The notes beneath the pieces were generated by a model. It was given only the letters and a program-made list of their open reading frames with translations, ran no database searches and was not told the DNA's origin. Below, piece after piece: positions 1-6,971 of a stretch of 11,740 nt of DNA (the first letter of the stretch is position 1; every line of letters begins with the position of its first letter). Both the position numbers and the translations under genes were made by a program. Location of the stretch: NCBI GenBank assembly GCA_903643055.1, contig CAHJWV010000275.1, forward strand, positions 1 through 11,740, given 5' to 3'. Origin of the DNA: Burkholderiales bacterium. Its GTDB lineage: Bacteria > Pseudomonadota > Gammaproteobacteria > Burkholderiales > Burkholderiaceae.

Positions 1-1
1 T

Positions 2-1942
2 GCCGACATCCTGCTGCAGGCGCGCGAAGCCTTCCGCAAGAAAGACAGCGCACGCCTGGGCGCGCTGCGCGACACCGCCATCAACGCACAGCAGCCGCTG
101 GCGATGTGGGTTCACTACTGGGACCTGAACACCCGGCTCGGCACCGCGCAGGCCGATGAGGTCGACGCTTTCTACAAGCGCTGGAGCGGCAGTTATGTCG
201 AAGACCGGCTGCGCAACGACTGGCTGCTCGAGCTCGGCCGCCGCCGCGACTGGCCGACGCTTGCCGCCGACTACCCGCGCTTTCGCATGAACGACGACCG
301 CGAAGTCAGCTGCTATGCGGCGCTCGCCGATCAGCAGATGGGCCGCGACAGCAAGGAGCTGCGCAGCACCGCCCGCGCCGCCTGGTTCGCGCAGCGCGAT
401 GCCGACGACGGCTGCTTGCAGCTCGGCGTGGCGCTGTATGACGCGAAGATCCTGAACGAGAACGACATCTGGCGCCGGGCGCGCCTGGCCATCGACGCCA
501 ACAAGCCGCGGGCCGCGCGGCAAGCCGCGCTGCTGGTCAGCATCAAGGCGGCCAGCGACGTCAACGACCTGGTCGACAAGCCGATTCAGTTTCTGGCCGG
601 CAACCCGCCACGCACCCGCACCGACCGCGAACTGCTGACCCTGGCGCTGATGCGGCTGGCACAGGTCGATGCCAACATGGCCGCCACCGCGCTGACCGTG
701 CGCTGGGAAGCGGCGCTGCCGCCCGATCTGGCCGCCTGGGCCTGGTCGGCCACCGCCAAGCAGGCCGCGATCAAGCTGCTGCCGGAGGCGGCGGAATACT
801 TTCAGCATGCCGAGCTGCTGATCACCAAGGCCACGCTGGAGATGGATTGGGCCGACGACACGCTCGGCTGGAAAGCCCGCGCGGCCTTGCGCGCCAACGA
901 CGGCAAGCCGCGCTGGCAACAGGTGGTGCAGGCGATCAACGCGATGGGCCCGCAAGAGCAGCGCGAGCCGACCTGGGTGTACTGGAAGGCGCGGGCGCTG
1001 CAGGCGCTGTCTCGCGATTCGGCGCAGCCGGAATCGCTGGCCACGCAGTCCAACGAGATGTTGCGCAGCATTGCCGGGCAGCTGAGCTTCTACGGCATGC
1101 TGGCCAGCGAAGAACTGGGGTTGCCGATCTTGCTGCCGCCCACGCCCGCGCCGCTCAGCGATGAAGAGCGCCTGGCTGCCGCACGCGACCCCGGGCTCGT
1201 GCGCTCGCTGCAGCTGATTGATCTGGGCCTGCGCAGCGAAGGCGTGCGCGAATGGAATTTCTCGCTGCGCGGCATGGACGACCGCGCCTTGCAAGCTGCC
1301 GCCCAGTTGGCCTGCGACCGCGAGCTCTGGGACCGCTGCATCAACACCAGCGACCGCACGCGCAACGAGATCAACCTCGCGCAGCGCTTCCCGACGCCGT
1401 TCCGCAGGGAGATGCAGGCCCGCGCCCGCGAAACCGGCATCGACGCCGCGTATGTGTACGGGTTGATCCGCCAGGAGTCGCGCTTCGTGATGGACGCGCG
1501 CTCGAGCGTGGGTGCGAGCGGCCTGATGCAGCTGATGCCCGCCACCGCGCGCTGGACGGCGAAGAAGATCGGCCTGCGTTATTCCCCCGAGATGATCACC
1601 GACCGCGACGTCAACCTGAAGATCGGCACGCAGTACCTGCGCCTGATCCTCGAAGACTTCGAAGGCTCGCAGACGCTGTCTGCCGCGGCCTACAACGCCG
1701 GCCCGAACCGGCCGCGCCGCTGGCGCGACGGCCCGGTGCTCGAACCAGCGATCTGGGCCGAGAACATTCCGTTTTCCGAGACACGTGACTATGTCAAGAA
1801 GGTGCTCGCCAACGCCACCTTCTACAGCGCGCTGATGGCCAATCCAAAAGCCACCAAGGCGCCCTCGCTGAAGGCGCGGCTGGGCCGCTCGATCGGCCCG
1901 CGCGTCGGCCCGGCGCCGGCCATCGACAAGGAGCTGCCCTGA
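2..1942 (+). CDS. slt: Soluble lytic murein transglycosylase, Slt family (5' partial)
   Basis: Exolytic transglycosylase that cleaves the MurNAc-GlcNAc bond of peptidoglycan in the periplasm, leaving 1,6-anhydro-muropeptides. The frame is open from base 2, upstream of the first in-window ATG at 104, and the residues before that ATG continue the same alpha-helical repeat style, so 104 is an internal Met and the true start and signal peptide lie left of the window. About 646 residues are visible, close to the length of mature E. coli Slt70. The first ~440 residues are the helical superhelix (U and L domains). The C-terminal lysozyme-like domain has the catalytic Glu in IRQESRF (codon 1475-1477), then GLMQLMPATA (from 1520) and AAYNAGPNR (from 1682), the standard Slt motifs. 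The stop is TGA at 1940-1942, followed by a hairpin. Family assignment is firm; the missing N-terminus is the only gap. Confidence 0.95.
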   Translation, partial: ADILLQAREAFRKKDSARLGALRDTAINAQQPLAMWVHYWDLNTRLGTAQADEVDAFYKRWSGSYVEDRLRNDWLLELGRRRDWPTLAADYPRFRMNDDREVSCYAALADQQMGRDSKELRSTARAAWFAQRDADDGCLQLGVALYDAKILNENDIWRRARLAIDANKPRAARQAALLVSIKAASDVNDLVDKPIQFLAGNPPRTRTDRELLTLALMRLAQVDANMAATALTVRWEAALPPDLAAWAWSATAKQAAIKLLPEAAEYFQHAELLITKATLEMDWADDTLGWKARAALRANDGKPRWQQVVQAINAMGPQEQREPTWVYWKARALQALSRDSAQPESLATQSNEMLRSIAGQLSFYGMLASEELGLPILLPPTPAPLSDEERLAAARDPGLVRSLQLIDLGLRSEGVREWNFSLRGMDDRALQAAAQLACDRELWDRCINTSDRTRNEINLAQRFPTPFRREMQARARETGIDAAYVYGLIRQESRFVMDARSSVGASGLMQLMPATARWTAKKIGLRYSPEMITDRDVNLKIGTQYLRLILEDFEGSQTLSAAAYNAGPNRPRRWRDGPVLEPAIWAENIPFSETRDYVKKVLANATFYSALMANPKATKAPSLKARLGRSIGPRVGPAPAIDKELP

Positions 1943-1948
1943 GGCTTG

Positions 1949-1982
1949 AGCGCAGCTCCGCGGCAACACCGTGGGCTGCGCT
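1949..1982 (+). terminator. Strong stem-loop just after slt
   Basis: An exact 8-base inverted repeat (AGCGCAGC at 1949-1956, GCTGCGCT at 1975-1982) continues inward, past one unpaired T, into a further 6-pair GC-rich stem (1958-1963 with 1969-1974, one G-U pair) closing on a 5-base loop. It starts seven bases after the slt stop, where a transcript end would be expected. There is no T tract after it, so it is not a textbook intrinsic terminator. It could be a Rho-assisted terminator or a 3'-end-protecting hairpin. Confidence 0.45.
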
Positions 1983-2113
1983 TGCCGGCAGGCCGGGCCG
2001 CTCGATGCAACGCGCACAAGGCATGCGCCGTTCGCATCAATGCGCTGCGCAAGTTGCATCGCAATGACTGCGGCCCGCCTTTAGCATCGACAGCCCCTCA
2101 TTGAAAGCCTCCC

Positions 2114-2794
2114 ATGCAGCTCTACATCGGCAACAAGAACTATTCGTCCTGGTCCATGCGCCCCTGGGTGCTGTTGACGCAAGCCGGCATCCCGTTCGAC
2201 GAAGTCCCGCTGCGCTTCGATTCGTTCGAAGCCGATTCGCAGTTCAAGGCCACCCTCGCGCGCGTCAGCCCGACCGGCCGCGTGCCGCTGTTGGTCGACG
2301 AGGGCTTCGCGGTCTGGGACACGCTGGCCATCGTCGAATACCTGGCCGAGAAGTTTCCCGAGAAGTCACTGTGGCCGGCAGACCGCCTGGCGCGGGCCCG
2401 TGCGCGCAGCGTGGTCGCCGAGATGCACTCCGGCTTCACGGCGCTGCGCAGCCATTGCGGCATGAACATCGAAGCCTCGCTGCCTGAGGCCGGCCAGAAG
2501 ATATTGCGCGAGCATCCAGGTGTTCAGGCCGATCTCGACCGCCTTGTGCAGATGTGGAGCGAACTGCTCGCCACGCATGGCGGGCCGATGCTGTTCGGCG
2601 CGTTCAGCATTGCCGATGCGTTCTTCGCGCCGGTGGTCTCGCGCCTGATCACTTATGCGCTGCCGGTGCCGCCGCAGATCACCGCTTACATCGAGCGCGT
2701 GCAAGCCCTGCCGGGCGTTGCCGCGTGGACGCAGGCCGCCCTGGCCGAGCACGACTTCCGTCCCTTCGAAGAGAGCTACCGCACGCAACGCTGA
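2114..2794 (+). CDS. Glutathione S-transferase family protein
   Basis: A 226-residue cytosolic protein with the two-domain GST layout. The N-terminal thioredoxin-like domain (about 1-80) opens with GNKNYSSWSMRPW, where a Ser or Tyr at positions 10-12 would contact the glutathione thiol. It continues with GRVPLLVDEG, which contains the conserved cis-Pro of VP, and WDTLAIVEYLAEK, the glutathione gamma-glutamyl contact region (Asp-Thr where many GSTs have Glu-Ser). The remainder is an all-helical C-terminal domain with the FGAFSIADAFFAPVV segment typical of GST_C. The substrate cannot be told from sequence; such proteins conjugate or reduce electrophiles, and some act as peroxidases. The start at 2114 has only a weak purine-rich stretch (GAAAG) ahead of it. 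The gene is separated from slt by a hairpin and lies 24 bases before cca. Confidence 0.9.
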   Translation: MQLYIGNKNYSSWSMRPWVLLTQAGIPFDEVPLRFDSFEADSQFKATLARVSPTGRVPLLVDEGFAVWDTLAIVEYLAEKFPEKSLWPADRLARARARSVVAEMHSGFTALRSHCGMNIEASLPEAGQKILREHPGVQADLDRLVQMWSELLATHGGPMLFGAFSIADAFFAPVVSRLITYALPVPPQITAYIERVQALPGVAAWTQAALAEHDFRPFEESYRTQR

Positions 2795-2805
2795 AACCGC
2801 GCGCC

Positions 2806-2811
2806 TACACT
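2806..2811 (+). promoter_or_regulatory. Candidate -10 element for a leaderless cca transcript
   Basis: TACACT lies between the GST stop (2794) and the cca ATG (2819), with seven bases between the hexamer and the ATG. A sigma-70 start at the usual distance would fall on or next to the A of the ATG, and no Shine-Dalgarno sequence precedes this ATG. No good -35 hexamer is visible about 17 bases upstream. This is a suggestion from spacing only. Confidence 0.35.
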
Positions 2812-2818
2812 GCCGGCC

Positions 2819-4057
2819 ATGAAAACATGGATCGTCGGTGGCGCGGTGCGCGATGCCTTGCTGGGCCTGCCGGTCAACGACCGCGACTGGGTCGTGGTCG
2901 GCGCATCGCCACAGCAAATGGCCGAGGCCGGCTACCTGCCGGTGGGCAAGGATTTCCCGGTTTTCCTGCATCCGCAGACGAAAGAGGAATACGCGCTCGC
3001 GCGCACCGAACGCAAGACGGCGCCAGGCTACAAAGGCTTTGCGTTCCATGCCGATGCCGGCGTGACGCTCGAAGAAGACCTGCAGCGCCGCGACCTGACG
3101 ATCAACGCGATGGCGCGTGCCGAAGACGGCAGTCTGGTCGACCCTTACGGCGGCCAGCGCGATCTGCGCGACAAGCTGTTGCGCCACGTGTCACCGGCCT
3201 TCGCCGAAGACCCGGTGCGCATCCTGCGGCTTGCGCGCTTCGCCGCGCGCTTCCATGAATTCAGCGTGGCCGATGAAACCGCCGCGCTGATGCAGCAGAT
3301 GGTGGCAGCTGGCGAGGTCGATGCGCTGGTGTCCGAGCGGGTGTGGCAGGAGCTGTCACGCGGTTTGATGGAGCGCCACCCGTCGCGCATGTTCGAGGTG
3401 CTGCGCCGTTGCGGCGCGCTGGCGCGGCTGCTGCCGGAGGTCGATCGCCTTTGGGGCGTGCCGCAGCCGCCCGCCCATCATCCGGAAATCGACACTGGCC
3501 TGCATTTGATGCTGGTGCTCGACATGGCCGCTCAGCTGAGCGCACCCTTGAGCGTGCGCTTTGCCTGCCTCGGCCACGACCTGGGCAAAGGCACGACACC
3601 CGAAGCCGAATGGCCGCGCCACATCGCCCATGAAGCCCGCAGCGTGGCGCTGGTGCAGGCGGTGTGCGAACGACTGCGCGTGCCCACCGATTGCCGCGAG
3701 CTGGCCGAAGCGGTGGCACGCGAGCATGGCAATGTGCACCGCAGCAGCGAGCTCGATGCATCGGCCGTGATGCGCCTGCTGGAGCGCTGCGACGCCTGGC
3801 GCCGGCCGCAACGCTTCAGCGAGCTGCTGCTGGCCTGCGAATGCGATGCCCGAGGCCGTACCGGGTTCGAGGCAAGGTCTTACCTGCAACGTGAGCGGCT
3901 TCAACGCGCGCTCGATGCCGCGCTGGCGGTAAACACGGCCGAAGTGTCGGCCGAGGCGCTGGCCAAGGGATGGGAAGGCACCGCCATCGGCAGCGCCATC
4001 CGCCAGGCCCGGCATGCAGCCGTGGCCGTGAGCCTGGAAGGCGCGAGCGCCGCCTGA
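2819..4057 (+). CDS. cca: Multifunctional CCA protein (tRNA nucleotidyltransferase with HD domain)
   Basis: Adds or repairs the 3'-terminal CCA of tRNAs without a nucleic-acid template, using CTP and ATP. Members with the C-terminal HD domain also have phosphatase and 2',3'-cyclic phosphodiesterase activity. The protein is 412 residues, the same length as E. coli Cca. Class II nucleotidyltransferase motifs are in order: [10 protein letters not shown] (7-16), the metal-binding DxD at D21 and D23 in NDRDWVV, the [10 protein letters not shown] motif, then [11 protein letters not shown] and the [16 protein letters not shown] basic segment. The HD pair is H253-D254 in GHDLGKG. The start at 2819 fits the conserved N-terminus, with Met one residue before the usual KxxIVGG-like beginning. 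It follows GST by 24 bases but may have its own promoter. No terminator hairpin was evident directly after the stop. Confidence 0.96.
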   Translation: MKTWIVGGAVRDALLGLPVNDRDWVVVGASPQQMAEAGYLPVGKDFPVFLHPQTKEEYALARTERKTAPGYKGFAFHADAGVTLEEDLQRRDLTINAMARAEDGSLVDPYGGQRDLRDKLLRHVSPAFAEDPVRILRLARFAARFHEFSVADETAALMQQMVAAGEVDALVSERVWQELSRGLMERHPSRMFEVLRRCGALARLLPEVDRLWGVPQPPAHHPEIDTGLHLMLVLDMAAQLSAPLSVRFACLGHDLGKGTTPEAEWPRHIAHEARSVALVQAVCERLRVPTDCRELAEAVAREHGNVHRSSELDASAVMRLLERCDAWRRPQRFSELLLACECDARGRTGFEARSYLQRERLQRALDAALAVNTAEVSAEALAKGWEGTAIGSAIRQARHAAVAVSLEGASAA

Positions 4058-4180
4058 TTTCACGCGGCTCATAACGCCACACCATGGTGCAGTGTTCGCG
4101 GCCCTTCAGATCAAAACGAGATTCCAAAACTCCGGTTTCGCAAGGACCGTCACGGCTTCGTGGCAACCGGAACTCGATCG

Positions 4181-4210
4181 CTGACCCACCTGACACTGAC
4201 CGCGCTGACA
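4181..4210. repeat. Two-copy 15-base tandem repeat built on CTGAC
   Basis: CTGACCCACCTGACA (4181-4195) is followed directly by CTGACCGCGCTGACA (4196-4210), with 12 of 15 positions identical. The pentamer CTGAC therefore appears four times with start-to-start spacings of 9, 6 and 9. The function is unknown; it could be a protein-binding direct repeat or simple slippage-derived sequence. Confidence 0.7.
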
Positions 4211-4225
4211 TGCCATTGCCCTTGG

Positions 4226-4249
4226 ACATGACATGAAACATGACATCAA
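4226..4249. repeat. Two-copy 12-base tandem repeat
   Basis: ACATGACATGAA (4226-4237) is followed directly by ACATGACATCAA (4238-4249), with 11 of 12 positions identical. It lies 15 bases after the CTGAC repeat and adjoins the dyad at 4249-4272. The function is unknown. Confidence 0.75.
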
Positions 4250-4272
4250 GCCAGACAAGAAAGTCTGGGGCT
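4249..4272. repeat. Inverted repeat (possible stem-loop)
   Basis: CCAGAC (4251-4256) and GTCTGG (4263-4268) are exact complements around the loop AAGAAA. An alternative fold pairs AGCC with GGCT outside an AGAC/GTCT core with a GG bulge. No T run follows, so an intrinsic terminator is not supported. It could be a regulatory dyad. Confidence 0.4.
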
Positions 4273-4472
4273 CAAAGCCACATCGGAAGCGGCCTTGCCT
4301 CTCACAGCTCATTTCGTGGCGCTGCCATGGTTCAGGCGACTTGGCGCTGTCCTCTGTGCTGAGGATGCCGGGCTCGCGGTCGGGACGTATCGTTCCTGGC
4401 TGCATCGACGTGCGAGCGCAACGGCAGCGTTAACGCGCTGATCGCCAAACCCATGGCATGTGCATCGCTCGT

Positions 4473-4478
4473 TATGAT
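4473..4478 (+). promoter_or_regulatory. Candidate -10 hexamer upstream of the small peptide gene
   Basis: TATGAT matches the sigma-70 -10 consensus at five of six positions. It would give a leader of roughly 85-90 bases before the ATG at 4572. No acceptable -35 hexamer lies 16-18 bases upstream, so support is weak. Confidence 0.25.
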
Positions 4479-4571
4479 GACCGCCCAGCGTGCGGGTGCC
4501 GACCATGGCTTGGCCGTGCCCATGGGCCTTGTTTGGCAGCCCGCTTCGCATTTCATCGAAAGGTTGATCTG

Positions 4572-4766
4572 ATGAAAACTCGCCTCATTGCGCTGTCGAT
4601 CTTGGGCGGCGGCTTGTTGCTGCTTGCGTTGTATGGCAGCTGGCTGCAAGGTGACGATGGAGAAGACCGGCCCGCGTTGAGCTATGGCCTGTCCATCAGG
4701 GCCTCGCTGAAGGTGTGGCCGCCTTCGCTATCGATCCGGCTGACTTCGGGCTTGAAGAGTTTCTAG
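4572..4766 (+). CDS. Small hypothetical protein with N-terminal membrane segment or signal peptide
   Basis: A 64-residue protein of unknown function. It begins MKTRLIALSILGGGLLLLALYG, a basic start followed by a long hydrophobic stretch that would serve as a signal anchor or uncleaved signal peptide. The rest (about residues 28-64) is polar with several Ser and Arg/Lys and no recognised domain. GAAAGG at 4558-4563 stands eight bases before the ATG and is the best ribosome-binding site in this part of the window, which is the main argument that the frame is real. The stop (4764-4766) lies 23 bases from the end of the convergent ankyrin gene. The second half has an ordinary-looking composition for a chance frame, so a truncated or decaying gene is also possible. 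Confidence 0.4.
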   Translation: MKTRLIALSILGGGLLLLALYGSWLQGDDGEDRPALSYGLSIRASLKVWPPSLSIRLTSGLKSF

Positions 4767-4789
4767 TCTCGGCTGGGGCAGCGCAGGCT

Positions 4790-5407
4790 TCAACGCGCAC
4801 TGAGGCTGTCGACTGTCTGGCCTGCCGCATCGGCAGCTTTCAGATCGGCACCTTGCGCAGCCAGCCGTTGCAGCACGTCGATCCGGCCGAACAGCGCCGC
4901 ATACATCGCTGGCGTCTGCCCCGCCGCATTGCGATGGTTCGGGTTGCACGAGGCACCCAACAGCAAGCGCGCGATGCTGGCTTCTCCCTTGAAGATGGCC
5001 CCCATCAGCGCCGTGTTGCCACGTGAGTCTTCTGCACAAGGGTCGGCCCCGGCCTGCATCAGCCGGCGAACATAAGCTTCATGGCCGTGATACGCCGCAA
5101 GAATCAGCGCGGTGTAGCCCTTCGCATCACGGGTGTTGAGGTCATAGCCGGACGCGATGAACTCCGCCAGCATTGGCTCGCTGCCCGCTCGCGCGGCATC
5201 GAAGAAATAGGTTTTCAATTGCTGCTTCAAAGCCACCGCATCGGCGAGCACTGCCTGGCCCGGCAAGGGACTTGAAGCGGCGGTCACAGGCGGTGGGATC
5301 GCAGGGGCGGCAACGGCATCAGCCGCCACCGCACCCACCTGCCACGCGCCAAGGAGCAGTACGGCCAACGCCGCCGTCAGCCATCGCAGGTTGACGTAAG
5401 GTTTCAT
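4790..5407 (-). CDS. ankB: Exported ankyrin-repeat protein, AnkB-like partner of the catalase
   Basis: A 205-residue protein. Residues 1-29 are a Sec signal peptide (MKPYVNLRW, then a hydrophobic core ending AVAA), so the mature protein should be periplasmic. After a Pro/Ala-rich linker come four 33-residue ankyrin repeats at about 66-97, 98-130, 131-163 and 164-196, marked by GYTALILAAYHGHEAYV, GNTALMGAIFKGEASIA and GQTPAMYAALFGRIDVL. An in-frame GTG at 5413 is possible, but GGAG (plus-strand 5416-5419) is eight bases from the ATG at 5407 and only two from the GTG, so 5407 was chosen. It starts 31 bases after the catalase stop on the same strand, probably in one operon. In P. aeruginosa the periplasmic ankyrin protein AnkB is encoded next to katB and is needed for full KatB activity; the same role here is inferred from order, export signal and fold. 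Confidence 0.85.
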   Translation of the reverse strand: MKPYVNLRWLTAALAVLLLGAWQVGAVAADAVAAPAIPPPVTAASSPLPGQAVLADAVALKQQLKTYFFDAARAGSEPMLAEFIASGYDLNTRDAKGYTALILAAYHGHEAYVRRLMQAGADPCAEDSRGNTALMGAIFKGEASIARLLLGASCNPNHRNAAGQTPAMYAALFGRIDVLQRLAAQGADLKAADAAGQTVDSLSAR

Positions 5408-5438
5408 TCGCACGGCTCCGTTCAGCAGGGCCGGTGGC

Positions 5439-6971
5439 TTATTCCGACAAGCCCGCAGCCAGCTGCTGCACGCGGGCCACGTCGGCCTTCAAGGCCTTCG
5501 AGATCTCGGTGCCGTAGTTGCTGTCGGCCTTGTAGAAGTGCGACAACATCGTGTACTTCACGGTGTCGTTCTTCACCTGGCCCAGGTCGCCCGCGAGGTT
5601 GGCGATCAGGTGCGCCTGATCCGTCTTCGACAGCGAGCGGTAGAACTCGCCAGCCTGGCGGAAGTTCAGCGTCTTCGCGATGCGGGCCTGCTGCGTGCTG
5701 CCGGCAAGCGGCAGGCTGCTGTACTTGTACGCAGCATCCTGCGGGAGCGGCGCAGCGGTCGAGGGTTCGAAGTTGACCTTGCCGGTGCGGGCGCCGTCGT
5801 TGGATTCACCGTCTTGGTTGTTGTTGACGACCGCCGTCTTCGGCGCGTTGATCGGCAACTGGAGCACGTTGGTGCCGACCCGGTAGAGCTGCGTGTCGTT
5901 GTAGCTGAACACGCGGCCTTGCAGCAGGCGGTCTTCCGACGGCTCGATGCCCGGCACGAGGTTGCCTGGCGCGAAAGCTGCCTGCTCGGTTTCCTGGAAC
6001 ACGTTGGCCGGATTGCGGTTCAAGGTCAGCGTGCCGACCTTCACTTCCTTGATGCCGGGCCAGATCTTGGTGGCGTCAAGTGCGTTGAAGTCGAAGCTGT
6101 TGAGCTGGTCGGCCTTCAGCAATTGCACGTACAAGTCCCACTTGGGGAAATCACCGGAGGCGATCGCGTTGATCAGGTCTTCGGTCAGGTGGTTGAAGTT
6201 CTTGCCTTGCAGCGCAGAAGCTTCCGGGCCGCTCAGGTTCTTCTCGCCCTGCAGCGTCTTCCAGTGGAACTTGACGTAGGTGATCTGGCCTTGCGCGTCA
6301 ATGAGCTTGTACGCGTGAACGCCGTTGCCATCCATCTGGCGGTAGCTCGCGGGCGTGCCCAGGTCGGTGTACAGCCGCGTGATCATGTGCGTCGACTCGG
6401 GCTGGTTCGAGAAGAAGTCGAAGTAGCGGCCCGGATCCTGGATGTTGGTGTCCGGGCTCGGCTTCAGGCTGTGGACCATGTCCGGGAACTTGATCGCATC
6501 GCGGATGAAGAAGATCGGCAGGTTGTTGCCCACCAGATCCCAATTGCCTTGGGTGGTGTAGAACTTGGTTGCGAAGCCGCGCGGGTCGCGCAGCGTTTCC
6601 GGCGAGTGGTTGCCGTGGATCACCGACGAGAAGCGTACGAACACCGGCGTTGTGCTGTTGGCAGAGAAAACCTTGGCGCGCGTGAAGCTTGCCAGGGCGC
6701 CGTTGGAGACGAATTCACCGTGCGCCCCGGTGCCGCGCGCATGGACCACACGCTCAGGAATGCGCTCGCGGTCAAAGCGCTGCAGCTTTTGGATCAACTG
6801 CACGTCTTGCAGCAACACCGGGCCGTTCGGGCCGGCGGTCTGCGAGTTCTGGTTGTCGCCGACCGGCGCGCCGTTGTCGCGGGTCAGGGATTGGGCTTGC
6901 ACGGTTCCGGTGGCCACAGCAACCATCAGCAGCGCCAGCGTCTTGCGTTTCATCTCAAATTGGCTCGTCAT
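5439..6971 (-). CDS. katB: Exported haem catalase, KatB-like
   Basis: Monofunctional haem catalase (2 H2O2 to 2 H2O + O2) of 510 residues, small-subunit size without the C-terminal flavodoxin-like domain of large catalases. The active-site signature FDRERIPERVVHARGTGAHG carries the distal His at 77. The distal Asn is in VGNNLPIFFIRD (149-150). The proximal haem-ligand signature RVFSYNDTQ gives Tyr357. The region VRFSSVIHGNHSPETLRDPR is also standard. An N-terminal extension with a signal peptide (MKRKTLALLMVAVATGTVQA) predicts periplasmic export, unusual for catalases but known for P. aeruginosa KatB. The start at 6971 is set by AGGA (plus-strand 6979-6982) seven bases upstream; the internal Met7 is the alternative. 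The ankyrin gene follows at once. No convincing four-element OxyR site was found upstream, although peroxide induction is the usual mode for this pair. Confidence 0.95.
   Translation of the reverse strand: MTSQFEMKRKTLALLMVAVATGTVQAQSLTRDNGAPVGDNQNSQTAGPNGPVLLQDVQLIQKLQRFDRERIPERVVHARGTGAHGEFVSNGALASFTRAKVFSANSTTPVFVRFSSVIHGNHSPETLRDPRGFATKFYTTQGNWDLVGNNLPIFFIRDAIKFPDMVHSLKPSPDTNIQDPGRYFDFFSNQPESTHMITRLYTDLGTPASYRQMDGNGVHAYKLIDAQGQITYVKFHWKTLQGEKNLSGPEASALQGKNFNHLTEDLINAIASGDFPKWDLYVQLLKADQLNSFDFNALDATKIWPGIKEVKVGTLTLNRNPANVFQETEQAAFAPGNLVPGIEPSEDRLLQGRVFSYNDTQLYRVGTNVLQLPINAPKTAVVNNNQDGESNDGARTGKVNFEPSTAAPLPQDAAYKYSSLPLAGSTQQARIAKTLNFRQAGEFYRSLSKTDQAHLIANLAGDLGQVKNDTVKYTMLSHFYKADSNYGTEISKALKADVARVQQLAAGLSE

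Larger units (their letters stand above)
4058..4571. other. 514-base gap without a supported gene
   Basis: This stretch lies between cca and a small predicted peptide. Short frames on both strands (for example 4084-4236 and 4233-4433 plus, 4106-4405 minus) have no ribosome-binding site, no recognisable domain, and biased Arg/Pro/Ser compositions, so they were not called. It contains a 10-base palindrome at 4080-4089, two short tandem repeats (4181-4210, 4226-4249), a dyad (4249-4272) and a possible -10 element (4473-4478). No tRNA-like T-arm was found on either strand. Confidence 0.6.

Noticed and set aside
2366..3187. 273-codon minus-strand frame across the GST/cca junction, and 3356-4072 minus opposite cca
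   Set aside because: Both are antisense to well-identified genes and have no domain or ribosome-binding site.
3860..3875. GGTTCGAGGC resembling a tRNA T-arm
   Set aside because: Lies inside the cca coding sequence, and no anticodon or acceptor stem can be built around it.
4233..4433. 66-codon plus-strand frame starting in the 12-base repeat
   Set aside because: No ribosome-binding site; start falls within the tandem repeat; Arg/Pro/Cys-rich composition typical of chance frames.
4752..4793. TTGAAG/CTTCAA inverted repeat between the convergent ends as a bidirectional terminator
   Set aside because: Only six pairs with a 30-base loop; too weak to call.
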